Shown in pieces: positions 16,735 through 30,236 of a stretch of 64,000 nucleotides of DNA. Source of the DNA: Glandiceps talaboti. Its lineage: Eukaryota > Hemichordata > Enteropneusta > Spengelidae. Within the stretch, counting starts at the first letter, position 1. Each line of letters begins with the position of its first letter. The position numbers and the translations under genes were made by a program. Under the pieces are notes generated by a model, which made no database searches, was not told where the DNA came from, and saw only the letters and a list, made by a program, of their open reading frames with translations. The stretch spans positions 11,180,001-11,244,000 of the forward strand of contig NC_135553.1 of assembly GCF_964340395.1 (NCBI RefSeq), in the 5' to 3' direction.

Positions 16735-17005
16735 AAAATTCTTACATTTTATTGTCTGGCTCAACAAAAATCTTAGTAACATTGCTCCTTTTTATCGTCT
16801 GGCACAATAATAATCGAAGTACAATTGTTACATTTTAGTCTATTGACATGCCTGAAGAAACTTTATTTTGTTACAATGTATATGATTTGGACAAGATCTG
16901 CTAATAGTTGCTCAAGCAAAGAAAATGCAGAATTATTATATGCAGCATGCAATTATGTTGGTGAGATATTTGTCATGCCAGACGATGAAAAAAGCAATGT
17001 TAGAA
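16735..17005. mobile_element. Foldback/MITE-like element, copy 3
   Basis: The left end carries TTACATTTTATTGTCTGGCTC and AACATTGCTCCTTTTTATCG. The right end carries the inverse TTGTCATGCCAGACGATG and GCAATGTTA. The 87-codon frame overlapping it has no domain support. Confidence 0.55.
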
Positions 17006-19720
17006 GGGTATGTGCAGAGCAAGACGACGTTTTGTTTCCATTGTACATGGTAAGCACTGTTGTAGTTGTATTAAATGCTATTTCTTGATCTGTCTTCGCA
17101 TGCTTATAAGTTGGCGACGAGTTTGTCGTACTCACGGTGGTGCCGCAAGCAAGGCGACAACCCAAATGATAACATCAAGGAGATCACCAAGATTCCAACC
17201 TAACCCAACCCAACAGAAATGTTAACGTTGAAAGTTAGACTTTAAGATTTGAAGGTAGACTGGTGACAGTCGCTTTTACTAATGTGTTAATAATTTTTCA
17301 TTTGTTAATTAGACTAATTACACTTATTGAGATATACTAGTATTTACATAAGTTAATGGAATTGTAGGGTGCCAAAGGCGTGGTTTCAATGTTGACGATG
17401 ATTAGCGCAAGTGTGCGCTTTATTGCGGCGACACATAAATCGCGCCTTTGGGGCGCTACAGTTCCATATATGGAAGTAAATATTTTTTTTATTATTATCA
17501 TGACATCGAAAGAAAAGGAGACACATGTCACAAGCAACTGATGGCAGTCTAAAAATAAATAACGGGAATCGAGAAATTATATGCAACGATTACCGTAATG
17601 TGCAATGCATAACTCCCTAACGTACACTTATATATGGTTGTGATGTTAAAAGAGTTCAAAACCATTGATTACAAATGTACAATATGGGTCTCACAAAAAA
17701 AGGCAATTTAGCTGGAATGGCTGACATTTGCAACCATTTCTGCTAAATTATGGTTGTCAATATCAAAAGAAGAAAGACGAGAACTCGATGTTAGACTGAT
17801 GACATAATCCATAAAAATTGATCATGATCATCAGAAAACACTCACTATGTGACTATGTAAGAAGATAATTGCGTTTTAACCATAAATAAGAACATGTGTA
17901 CAAGTTAAGTGAAGTTCATGTGGCGTAGCTATAGTTAAAAAGAGAAAATGGAATTTGCTCCCTGTGGTTTACTCGCCCTGCTGGAAGGTACGTTGGTCAA
18001 CCTTTATGGATGGCTATCCCCAATGTACTTTCGAAAGCCGCGGTTAAGAGGTATACACTAAAACAGAATTTAAACTGAGCACCCAGAGAGTTTGTTTAAT
18101 GCATGTAGAATGTATTTCGGAAACAAACTCTTTAAATGTTTTGCTGTAACTTTGTTCAAGAAATATCCAACCTATTCTCAATTAAAATTTAAAAAAAAAA
18201 AACAATCCGGGGTTATCGTAAATGTTTGTGAAATGGAAGTCCAAATTGAGTCATTTTAGAATCCAATATGGCCGCCGATTACCGAGCTAACTCTATGGGA
18301 ATATAAAGGTTTGTTGAAACAAGGACCAGGAACAAGCTTTCATGTCTATATATATAAAGATGAAAAGAAATGAAAATGTATATTCTGATATTAAATATGC
18401 ATGTTAGCTGTCTCCCATGCGACAAAGCGTGCCCATGGCACAGGAAATCGGGAACAAGGTTCAAGTCTGTATTTATTTCTAGGCAGAAGCGCGTTATAAA
18501 TGTGATTTTAAATTAGGAAATGACTGTCAAGATCCAAAAGTATAAGAAATGTAAGGCCAGTAGGGGCTGGACATACATTGAGGGCACGGGGTATTTTGTG
18601 TTTTTTAATTCGATGAGTGAAAAGTGAAAAAAGATTTACCGTGCCTAAGACGTTGCACAAACAATTCTGGTCCTTCCCCCTCCTGTGTTATTTGGATATC
18701 TGTGATCAAAAGAATTTTTTAGACCAAAATTCGGGAATCTTCCCAAATTCCACCTGATGAAAATTGGAGACCATCCCACTAAAAACACCAGCCCCCATGT
18801 CTCCCCCAGTCTCTTATTTACCGCAGAGGAGTCGTTTCCCTGTACGTGTCACGTAAAATATGACTATCTTTAGATAATAATTCTAAATTCTCTTTGCACA
18901 TTTCAGAATATCCTCTTCCGGCCCAGTGGTGTACTATGTCGGCAGACCTGTGATCAACTCGTCATCAGGCAGCTATACCTGATGGAAAGGGAACAACGCA
19001 AGCGTGAAATCGCAATTTGTCAGCATTTGTCTGGAAATAGCAATCCAATCTTTATAATGGCTGCACGCTTTCTACGTCTGTTCCCGAAACAATTTGCTCT
19101 TTCGTAATAGCGCACACGACCACGTCTTGGCTAAAGATACATGTTATCTGAGCGTGTTCTGAAGAGATTGTTATGTGTACTGCGATCTATAGCTTTATCA
19201 GTTTGGAATTCAAGTCACGAGAAGGGTCTTGCGTGATTTATGAAACAACTTCATGTCTTATATCTGCATCATTAAACTGTCTACATTGAAACAAAATTCG
19301 TTTTTCAGTATATAACGCACATTCTGTTCTTTCTACATTTTACTATTGTTGTTGTTGAAATGGCTGGTCAAGAGAGATCGAAGTAGCAGCAACAGTTTTG
19401 AAAGGTTTATTGTGTATGTTGAATATTTAAAATCAAATCTTACTACGAAACTAAGGTTGATTTAGAAAGTGTATTAGACCACATGGTGTTTTATCCTCTT
19501 TCATAAACGAACGACTGCTGTAATGATTTATTACTAGACTGACTACTCACTCTGTTAACAAAATCAGAGATACGTAAAATGATCCGTAACCGATATATTG
19601 TGATATGTGTGTCTCAGCAGACGGTGGTTTCATAAACAAGGACATCATGGAAGACACTGTACATTCCTGAAACAATTTTGAGCGACATAACAAGACATAC
19701 ATCACATCATGCTTGTACAC
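17006..19720. other. Gene-free spacer with a decayed repeat
   Basis: About 18185-18480 is the third copy of the AATCCAATATGGCCGCC repeat. About 18560-18800 is rich in C and G runs and resembles the G-rich patches at 47.84 and 59.21 kb. No gene was recognised. Confidence 0.4.
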
Positions 19721-19722
19721 GT

Positions 19723-19723
<1 letters not shown>

Positions 19724-19786
<63 letters not shown>

Positions 19787-19803
19787 TGTGTGTGTGTGTG
19801 TGT
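19724..19803. repeat. (GT)n microsatellite with GTGC units
   Basis: A GT tract interrupted by about four GTGC units. Confidence 0.9.
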
Positions 19804-19940
19804 GGAATATACCATGCACAGTGGTTGGGGTTGGCCTTGACTTAAAGAGACAGACACATGCAACATGCTTGTAAAGCAATAAATAAATCAGCATTTAGCC
19901 AATAAGACAGGAGATATATAAAATAAAACTGGTGTAAAGG

Positions 19941-20148
19941 TTACAATAGCATCATCTGGCTCGACAAAAATCTTACTAACATTGCTACATTTTATCGTTT
20001 GGCGCCACAAAAATTTAAATACAATGGCCAAGTTACATTTTAATCTCTTAAGAGCGAAAACTATCTATCAAAAGATGGTTCATGTAATTACAAATGTACC
20101 AATGGTGGTAAAAAAATAAATGCGCGTCAGATGATAAAATGTAGCTAC
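19941..20148. mobile_element. Foldback/MITE-like element, copy 4
   Basis: The left end contains ATCATCTGGCTCGAC, then CTTACTAACATTGCTACATT. The right end contains the inverse CGTCAGATGATAAAATGTAGC. This is the shortest complete-looking copy and may best define the element ends. Confidence 0.55.
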
Positions 20149-20629
20149 ACTTTGTTCCCAGGTACTAGACAAAGTTCGTTTGTAGGTCAATTTGTTCCTA
20201 TTGTATTCACAAAGGACAATGTTTCAATGAGGTAAACTTGAGCGGCATGTAAGACACCAATATTGTATAAACTTGTATGCACCGTTGTTTTAAAACATGA
20301 AGTCACGACAGATTCAGCGCGAAGGTTTGATATTGTACTAGGCAGAGAGGTAAACTTATGGTGTGATAATAAATAAACATATCGTATAATATCTATACCT
20401 CATTGTTTATACCTCATTTTATTTGCGCGTATTTAAAGCCATTCTAGACTTTGTTTTCAGCGGGTGATCACAGAAGTACAAAGAACGGTGAGTTGTTCAG
20501 TCTCGATATCAACAAGCAATTACAACAACTCGCATCAAAGTCATATAACCCACAACACGGAGGCATTATCATGGGTGTCATTATCATCAATTGTTAGTAC
20601 CACCGTGGTCAACCACATCACCCTAACCA

Positions 20630-20662
20630 CCAACCACCACCACCTCCACCACCACCACCACC

Positions 20663-20725
<63 letters not shown>
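20630..20725. repeat. (CAC)n-(CAT)n trinucleotide array
   Basis: CAC repeats pass directly into CAT repeats. The polyhistidine frame on + and the polyglycine/aspartate frame on - are both repeat artefacts. A shorter ATC run occurs at 21079-21105. Confidence 0.92.
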
Positions 20726-21075
20726 GCCATCGTCGTCGTCCTCCACATTCTCCCCCTCCTCCCTCCCCACCTCGCCCCCCTCACCATCATCACAGTCGCA
20801 ATGCAGTATTATATTTTGTGACACACAACCAAATAACAGATATTTGTAGTCTCGCGGTAGTTGGAGCTGTCTAAAGGATATTAGCATCAGCTAGTAACTT
20901 TATATACATTTCATTTTATTCTCTAAAGGATAATTCTAATCTCGTGAGGTTTTGTTTTTGTAAACTTTCAGTGACTTATGTGTATTACACAATGCATATC
21001 ATATCATCTAGACATGAATGAGAGCACTGTTGGTCTAAATCGATGAACGTCAACTTGCTAGATGAAGAATGAAGC

Positions 21076-21106
<31 letters not shown>

Positions 21107-22038
21107 TTTTCAATGACAAGTGCAAAGGAAGCTTTAAGTAATTACAGTGAAGCAGGTCAAAGTTCATGCTACGTCAAGTGATTGATTAAGTTTGCACTCG
21201 AGATTCTACAGTAAAGGAAGCATGCAGAATAACAAGGGGGGTTTTCATTAATCTAATTACAGAGAGTGCACTTTATCAAAAACTACCATCTGTGTTTGAA
21301 CTTTATCTCAGTAATGTCACACAAGTTGACATTAAAGAACGTCCCTAGCAGTTATACATACTCCCTGCGATCGACATGACTAAGGAGGTCAAGTACTACA
21401 AAGATGGATCTACATGTGAATGCAACTTAATATCAATCTTCAATTTTATAATGGCGACAGACGACCGAGACAACAAGGCAAAATTTTCATTCAGAATCGA
21501 TTTCCCGTCTTCGTTATTGCGTCGCCAAAAGGCAAATCCAATATTAAAAAGCAATTACAGTGTGCAATGTATATACTTTTTGTTTGTATACTCAAGATGT
21601 TCATCTTGGCCTTTATGCCCATAGATGATCATTAAATACCATGTACTATGGGTCATAGTATATTCCCGCCAAAATAACGAGTTTATTCCCGCCAAACATT
21701 ATCCGGACAGAGACAGTGTTTTCCAAACGAAAATATTGTGCACAAAGTTGTTGTGTCTAATATACATTATGCATTGTGGCTTGGAGCATAACAACTGTTT
21801 ATATTTTTTTGAAAACATTATGGTAAATTATAATAACGACAAATATATTTAAATAGTTTAGAATCTATCACATAATATGATTCAGCAGTATAGTTGTTAC
21901 ATTATTTTTCTGTTTCTGTGTCACTCTGTAGTAGTTTCTCAGCTCTAAACTTTTCTGTATTATCTCTTCATGGGAATCTTGCAACTACAATGGAGACCAG
22001 TCGAGTAGAGACAAATCGTCGACAAAAAAACACACTAC
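20726..22038. other. Gene-free spacer
   Basis: Unique AT-rich sequence. Frames of 70-80 codons near 21376-21852 overlap one another in different phases and show no domain. Not called as genes. Confidence 0.4.
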
Positions 22039-22550
22039 TTTTACTACGCCTTGTCTGGTATGACAAAAATTGAAATACGTTTGTTATATTTTAATCCACT
22101 ACCATACTTGATAAAATACCAGACTTTGGCCGGGAACTTATCTGTTTATTGACGTAGCATTAGGTGAATAGATCAGCTTTCATAGGCTGGCGGTTTGGTC
22201 ATTTTGACACCTTTTTACAGCAATTGTATTTGATTGGCTGCAACCAAATATGGTTGCACTGTGTACGAGATTGGGCAGTTTAGTGTTGTTCCGGTTTAGA
22301 CGCCTGGTAGGGCTGAACAACACGACGTATCATACAGTCATCTAGGCATACCCGATCTCTCAAATGTTTATGTATACATTGTTACAAAGTAAACGGTCTG
22401 CTAAGATAACGGTAGCTCTCACAAAGAAAATGTAGCAAACTGAATGTTGGGTAAGATTTTTGTTAGGTCAGGTGATGAAAATGGACGTTGTTAGATTTCA
22501 GTTAAGCTATATGATAACATGTTAGTAGTAATACAAAGATTTTTGTGGAG
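22039..22550. mobile_element. Foldback/MITE-like element, copy 5 (diverged, longer)
   Basis: The left end has CGCCTTGTCTGGTATGACAAAA. The right end has AAAATGTAGCAAACTGAATG, then GTAAGATTTTTGTTAGGTCAG. It is more diverged and has a longer internal segment than copies 1-4. Confidence 0.45.
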
Positions 22551-22948
22551 ACATACAGACGACGATTATTTGCTACTCAACTGAACAGCCAGAATTCCAT
22601 TGTAGGCTAATTGGTGCAATAACTCGAAACAATTCGAAGATTCACTCTGATTGGTTGAAGATGATAGCAGCAACGACATACGTATAGTGATTAAAATAAC
22701 AAGTAAGTATAATTGCGTGTATTTCATGTCGTCTCCCACAGGAGTATTTTCGCCAGTGTTTGCATAAAATGCTATTATAATACAGTTGACAAAATAAAAA
22801 GGTAAGAGATGTCAAAAGCCTGAGGAATTTCGTATGAATTTTCCTATGAATACTTTATACATACACAAATATACCTTGAGCAACTGTTTGAAATATAAGA
22901 CTGGATTCATTAAAGCGACAAGAGTTAGACTGAAGGCTGCATGCATGG

Positions 22949-23172
22949 ATGTATGTATGTATGTATGTATGTATGTATGTATGTATGTATGTATGTATGT
23001 ATGTATGTATGTATGTATGTATGTATGTATGTATGTATGTATGTATGTATGTATGTATGTATGTATGTATGTATGTGTGTGTGTGTGTGTGTGCATGTAT
23101 GTATGTATGTATGTATGTATGTATGTATGTATGTATGTATGTATGTGTCTCACGCATTCTGCCATGCGGCTG

Positions 23173-23260
<88 letters not shown>

Positions 23261-23382
23261 ATGTATGTATGTATGTATGTATGTATGTATGTATGTATGT
23301 ATGTATGTATGTATGTATGTATGTATGTATGTATGTATGTATGTATGTATGTCTGTATGTCTGTATTTATGTCTGTCTGTCT
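22949..23382. repeat. (ATGT)n-(GTCT)n-(ATGT)n microsatellite
   Basis: TATG units with a GT-rich patch run to about 23145. After a short unique insert come pure GTCT units (about 23173-23260), and then TATG units again. Three frames span it and none is coding. Confidence 0.95.
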
Positions 23383-24548
23383 TAATTACACAAACAAATA
23401 TCCATCAATTCATTACAGACATAGTTTGGTAACAGTCATTCACTAAATGGGAACCCAGCATAATTTCGATATCAATATCCTGATTTTTGAAATGACTACA
23501 TGTATTTTGTTTTATTCATGTGCAGAAATTGAATACCTTCAAGTTGACTGATAAGACTGGTACCTGTTTTTAAACACACCCTTTTTGTTGTTTCTGTTGA
23601 TTAACATTTTTAAATAGAATTAAGTATAAATCATTTAAATTCAGGTCTGCATCGAACTCCCAATATAGCCCATACTAGTTTGCAATCAACTGAATGTAAT
23701 AACGTCGACGGATTAGCCCAAACTTTGATGCAGACGAACGTAGTAATCTATTAAAAGTGAATTTTGAAAGCCGGCACTGGATCAGCTTCGAATGACATAA
23801 CAATGACGGCATTTTAGTTGAGTTGGTACGCGAGGTGAATTTTAATGAGTTCATGATATCTGTTACAGGTTACACTTTACACACTCGTAATGATAGTATG
23901 CCGTTATCAACACGAGTGTTAACTAAAGAATTCTACCGTATATTTAAATGAATTGTGATAAACAGGATGTAGGTGAAGGATGAAGAATTGTTAGGAATGA
24001 CGCCCCTTTCTCTTTATATCTTTCAATTTTATATGTTGACAAAAAACATTAATATTGTCAGATATTGATGAAGAGAGAGAGACCATCTGTTACCGAAATC
24101 AGTTCTATTCATTCAAGTCATGTGACATTACGTACTGTACTAAAAGTCGTGACATTTTACCTCTGGTTGTGTACGTACACAGCTTTGTTTCATCATGATG
24201 AAAAATGAAAACTGTCTCAATATAGAAGGCGACATTCAGACAATCAGTCAACTCTTTTTACTTATATCATTCATGCACATCTTCACTCAGAGATTTCGCA
24301 AGAAAATATATCGTGCGTAGCTTCACTTATACGTACGTCGTATGTCCTTATGCATTTAAACAAATTCTTACCTGGAAAGTCGATTTTGTCTACAAAAAAT
24401 GCCAATTAGGCTATTAATATGCCCGAAAACCTCTCTAATATCGATCATAGACATAACCACAAAATATGTGTACTAAATTCCATTATAATTTACCTCATCA
24501 TTTCGCATGTTAATGAAACATAGAGACAGAAATAGCGACGGGCAGATA

Positions 24549-24549
24549 C

Positions 24550-24626
<77 letters not shown>

Positions 24627-24629
24627 TAT

Positions 24630-24716
<87 letters not shown>

Positions 24717-24718
24717 GG
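24549..24718. repeat. (GACA)n microsatellite
   Basis: About 170 bases of GACA units with one GATA interruption. The sequence before (23.45-24.54 kb) and after (24.72-25.46 kb) shows no recognisable gene. Confidence 0.95.
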
Positions 24719-25470
24719 GAGAACTGTTCGGAAGTCTCCGCATTATAATACAACAACGGTACTTGCAACGCTTAATTTGTCTTGATGTTCCCCGGTATCC
24801 CAAACATAATATGTCAACGTTTAAGACTTCCAATCCAGCATCTAAAATATAATTATTACATGTTAAATTGTCAAACTATTTATCACTCTTCCAGGTGAAT
24901 GTCTAAATTTCCAGGCTGCTTTTTATCATGGGATCTTAATGACACAATTTTAGACAGTCTCTCGAGAGGATTTATATACGATCACCAATTATAATAAACG
25001 AGCACACTGGGACCTACATTCGATGGATATTCGTCTCAGAGGGCGCGCTTCTACATTCGCCGGGCTAATTCAGATTCTAGAGATACAAAATCCCCATGCT
25101 AAGTGTAACCAAATGCAATACACTGGTGATGATGCGATGGGTATACATGTTGTTTACCTTACAGAAAAGACAATTAATTGGGTCGATTTTGTGGTAATTT
25201 CCCCCCTCCCCCGAAAAATAAATATGTTGCACTTCATACGCGGGCAAGATTTTCACATTTTGCACATGTCAATCGAAGTTGCAATTTACATTTTTATTTT
25301 GCAAGTTGACAGTGTCGATCGAGTCATGGGAACTGATCTTTGGTCATGGGTTTTAAGGAATTCGTACCACGTACAATAGGATAGCTAGACATACATATTT
25401 ATGGTTTGCTATTATAACTTATTTCTTCGTTAAATACACATTGCCATTCTTTAAAAGCCATTTGACTCAA

Positions 25471-25623
25471 ATGAAAACTTACATAAAACCTTAATTAAAC
25501 TATGTCTATTATTATAATCGATGTATATCTTCGATGTCACATTCTGACGTTGTTAGTACACTTGATAGGATAATAGTACGTTTACTCGTCATTTTAGTGT
25601 CTACGTATAATAAATTACGTCAT
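25471..25623. repeat. Dispersed 160-bp repeat, copy 1
   Basis: This shares ACTTACATAAAACCT at its start, GTTTACTCG in the middle and ACGTATAATAAATTACGTCA at its end with 32975-33136, in the same orientation. The two copies are diverged but collinear. Short non-autonomous element or old duplication cannot be decided. Confidence 0.55.
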
Positions 25624-25629
25624 TGAATC

Positions 25630-26290
25630 GTACATGAAAAGTACATCCATCCCTTAAATTGAAAAGTATTTCTGTCCCCTAAATGAAAATTAAAGTACAT
25701 TATCCCCTAAATTGAAAAGTACAAATATCCCATAAATTGAAAAGTATTTCACCCCAAAGTATTTCTCTCCCCTAATGTAAAGTACACCCATCCCCTAAAT
25801 TGAGAAGTATTTCTTTCCCCTTAATGAAAGTACATCCATCCCATCAGTTGAAACGTATTTCTCTCCCCTAAATGAAAAGTACACCAATCTCATCAATTGA
25901 AACGTATTTCTCCCCAAAGTATTTCTCTCCCCTAAATAAAAATTACATCCAACCCCAATCTGATTAAAATCCGATGTAGATGTCAGAGGTGGTCATGAGA
26001 TGTAGAGGTGGCCATCAAGACGAAAACGTAAACATGTATCACGAAGGTCAATCCAAGCAAAAATACCGAGGTAAAATAACAATAATGAATGATTAGCCGA
26101 CATCGACATCGGATTTTAATCAGATTGATCCTACCCATCGATTTAAAAGTATTTCTCTACCGTACATTGCAATTGAAAAGTGCATCCATTCCCTAAATTG
26201 AAAATTATTTCCCTCCGTTATAATATTGAAATGTAGTTATCTCCTAAATGAAAAGTGAATCCATACCTTAAATAGTTTTGAGCGAACCTT
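25630..26290. repeat. Degenerate minisatellite (CCTAAATTGAAAAGTAT-type units)
   Basis: Units alternate between AAAAGTACATCCATCCC and AAAAGTATTTCTCTCCCC around a CTAAATTGA core, with a period near 45-50 bases and many indels. A MITE interrupts the array at 25956-26127. Confidence 0.75.
25956..26127. mobile_element. 172-bp MITE with perfect 22-bp terminal inverted repeats
   Basis: The left end begins CAATCTGATTAAAATCCG and the right end is its exact reverse complement over 22 bases. The flanks ATCCAACCC (25947-25955) and ATCCTACCC (26128-26136) match at 8 of 9 positions, resembling a 9-bp target-site duplication as made by Mutator-like elements. Because the host is a tandem repeat, this match could be coincidental. 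No coding capacity. A related copy is at 43786-43928. Confidence 0.75.
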
Positions 26291-29200
26291 CAATTAGTGA
26301 ATCTTCAATAATTACAATGGGTAGGCTGGGGAATGAGGAGGTGGGAGTCATATTTTACAAGGTCGCCAGTGGTTCTCGGGAGATCTAGAGGGTCTCATTT
26401 TAGAAAATAGAATTAGGGAAGGGTAAGTCTAGTTACTATACGTGTAGCCGTTCTCTCTATGACCGTAACGCGTATGTAGGGATTGACCGATGTGTGAGGG
26501 CGCCCCGTCACGGCATACACTACAGATTACACGGTGCCATCTTCCTCGGGAAGGCCACCTGTCACGATTCTCCATTTCTATCTGTTCTGTGTTGCTTGTT
26601 CTCACCAAGTCTTAATATTCTTCTCTATATTCCAGTCCACTCTTTAACATTTTGTTGCCCATTCTGTTCTTGATGTTCCCCTGTAAATCAAAATGTGCCT
26701 CTGACATAGAAAAAGCACATTTCGATGCTATGTTGATATCTTATGCCCCTAGGCCCTTCAGAGCAAACATAACCATGAATATCATAATGTGATGGGTTTT
26801 ATGTATGTAAGTATTTAAGATCGAAAAATTGCGTCTCTAGTTGGCACTTGTCCTTGAAATCAATGTGTTACTTAGTGTGGAAAACCGCTATATAAAAACT
26901 AGCGTTATAATTACACTTACGTGTATATCATATGTATTGTATGCCTATAATTCAATGGGTGAATTTATGAAGGTTGCACTTACCAGACATCTTTCATACA
27001 CATAATACGATATGCGCTTCCGAACGTGTGAGGGCGCTGTTTATGGGCAAATATATCTCAGCCACTATGTTGACCGGCTTAGTATCAAACTTTGCTATAT
27101 ATTTGTTCATAGTGTTTCTTGGTTTCATTAGCTTCCTGTTGGAACTTCGTGTTTTTTTTTTACATGTTTACATTACTGTACAGAAATAACCTTGAGTAGA
27201 TATACAAATAATATCCGTCGAGGTAATAAACCATATAGTTTGCCACAATTTATCGAGTATGATTTCTGGAGTTCTTAGTGACTTTCAGTATCATTTGAAT
27301 ATCGAAGTAAAATGTGTGTTGAAATATCAATTCTGATTCTAACTAACAATACGCAGAAAACAGTCACTAGCAAAGGCCTTCCTTCGATTGCACCCCACAT
27401 ATGATGAATCAGAGATAACTGCCGGTATGTGACTTTAATACGGGTTCAATTTTAGGAGATGATTCGCGGTTTTAGTATCTGATTTAATTGTTTCAATATT
27501 TGACTCCCGTCTCCAACCCACCCCTGATATACGAACTGCATATAAACCATCGACGTTAGCGAATAGTGTGTAGCTGGCTCATGCTTTAGATCGACTTACA
27601 TGTATTTGTGATGCACTTGTATCACGTGGGGAGGAAGTCATGTGTCGCGTAAGAAATCGAACGCATGTATTTTTATGGCGCTTGTACGGGTAGGTAGTAC
27701 TTGCAGCATCACTCTTATAATATCATATAGCAGTAATATGTTGTGAATATTTTGACCGAAACCCTTCAATTGCAAATTATAAGTATGTGCCTGCAAGGAG
27801 ATTAAACCGGATACGTCTATCAGGCCAATAGTGGAGAAGTATCACCGTCGGTGATACTTCCGGTGAGTCGATGTACTAAATTAATGATATCTAAAATCTT
27901 TGCCGCGCTGAGAATTATAGAATGTGGGCCAAAAACCTCCCTATTAAAATGGTTGTGACATTACATTATGATAGGCGATAAGCACTTTGATAGGAAATGT
28001 AAAACGAACGATACTATTTTTGGGTCTACAATAATGAGGGCGCTTGACCTACGTGAGAGGTGAAAGGTTACAGGTCAACGCTGAAGCCTAATTATCATTT
28101 TCATGGCAGCACCCAGGTGATTGTTTACCAGCAAACTACCGACGCAGCTATCTGGTCGTTATCGTCGGCTTTGTAATACATAACGGTAAGTACAATACTT
28201 CTTTCTCGTGTTTCTTGAACACCGTTATTCCTTTGTAACCTGTCGTGGCAAGAATAGCAGCGAAACGACGAGATCGTGTCTCCGTATCATATCGGAGTAC
28301 GGTATATATCTGCACACTGAGTCGTGAGTGTAGTATACAGCAGTGACGCGGATGTCATGACAGCGGCGATACGTGACGACTGTAGTACATGTTGTCGATG
28401 AGTTAAAACTCGGCTGATAACGTGTCACTGAAATTCATCATATTAGTCGCCTGGCGACTTGAAAAAAACATGCTTTTGGGAAGAGGGATGAGTGTTATAC
28501 TACAAACATTAGTCCTTGAACAATACAAATATGTCATTGTGAATGGTATTTGTACAACGTCATCAAGACTCAGAGCATCACAAATGTTGTTTGGGGTTCT
28601 GAGCTCAAGCTGAAGCGTCTGGTACCATGGTTTGATACCAGACTTGTGTTTTCCATTCGCTATACAGGCCGCCTATCTATGTAATGCTAGAGAGACGAGA
28701 CCAACACCGTACGATCAAATCATGGCGGTATGTTAAAGGGAAAGCAAACATACATGTATTGATGTAAAATACTATCGATAGTGTTCATACATAATTTAGT
28801 CAGTCTAAGCCCCGTAGCTGTTACAGTATGATCTCTTGAGACTTTTGTGGCCCAGCGACATGATGAGATTGACACAGGAGTCCTTATTCACTGTTCACAG
28901 AGCTAGACGTAATTATTACAATAGGAATTTTTTCCGTGATGTGCGCTGTACGCGGCGTAAATTTGTGCTCGGTGAAACCAGGAACAACGTGTATCGAAAC
29001 GGTAGCGTTATATAGCGGTTTCGCTACGTCGCTCTCGGTTCTCCGCTATAACCTTACAAACCCCATAAGAAAATAAACAGTAAAACGAACATTGGTGAGT
29101 CACATAAAATGAAATATAAAAAAAATAAATAAAATAGTATTGTGAATAAAAACAAAGCTACAATTATTGCAGCTATCGAAACGGTAGTTGTGATACATGT

Positions 29201-29450
29201 GACCGTGGTTAAGCTTACACTACTATCTTCTAAAGAAATTGCCCAAATTTATTCTAAATTTTGATGAAGCCGTACGTGTATGACTGCATGACTGTAAAAT
29301 CGAAATCGTGATGCCATTTCTTATTTATATCACAGACATCCTTGTCTGTGTTTATATATAAATATTTCTCTTCTTCTTCTGACTGTTTTTATATTTCACC
29401 GACCGTATCTTTCAAATCACTGACAAGCATAGAAAGTTTATAAACACGTG
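26291..29450. other. Gene-free spacer
   Basis: No convincing exon. It contains a 25-bp perfect hairpin at 27836-27860 and an isolated good donor (CG|GTAAGT) at 28186 that might end a non-coding first exon, but nothing pairs with it. Confidence 0.4.
27836..27860. other. Perfect 12-bp hairpin with 1-nt centre
   Basis: GAAGTATCACCG is followed by one T and its exact reverse complement. It is not part of a microsatellite. Confidence 0.6.
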
Positions 29451-29458
29451 TGTGCTCG

Positions 29459-29766
<308 letters not shown>

Positions 29767-30193
29767 ATGTGCACGTGTGTGTTTGACAAACTCTGATATT
29801 TTGAATCGTAGCACGTGACTAGTATCTACGATATTGTTTGTGGGGCACCTGCTCATGTTAGAACTGTCATTCGGATGTCAGGTCATGGTGTTTATTTTGA
29901 TTGTATAAAGTGTTGTATACTTCAGTTACATTAACTAAGCTTATATAATTTTTAAAGGTTAGATAGTTCCATACTTGCATTTTACTAAATTTGCATGGAC
30001 TTTGTTCCAAGTCCAAGATACCAAGGTCTATATTGTGTTATAAATATTGATTTTGAGTTTAATTGAATTGAATGCATTTCAGTAATTTGTTCGTTTGTAT
30101 TTAGTTTCACTTCCTGATGATACACCTACGAAATTGTATGCATGCATGCATGCATGCATGCATGCGTGCGTGCGTGCGAATGTCGGTCAGTCA

Positions 30194-30236
<43 letters not shown>

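Noticed and set aside
25023-25379. 118-codon open frame on +
   Set aside because: No domain, poor start context, and no splice or promoter support. The length is compatible with chance.
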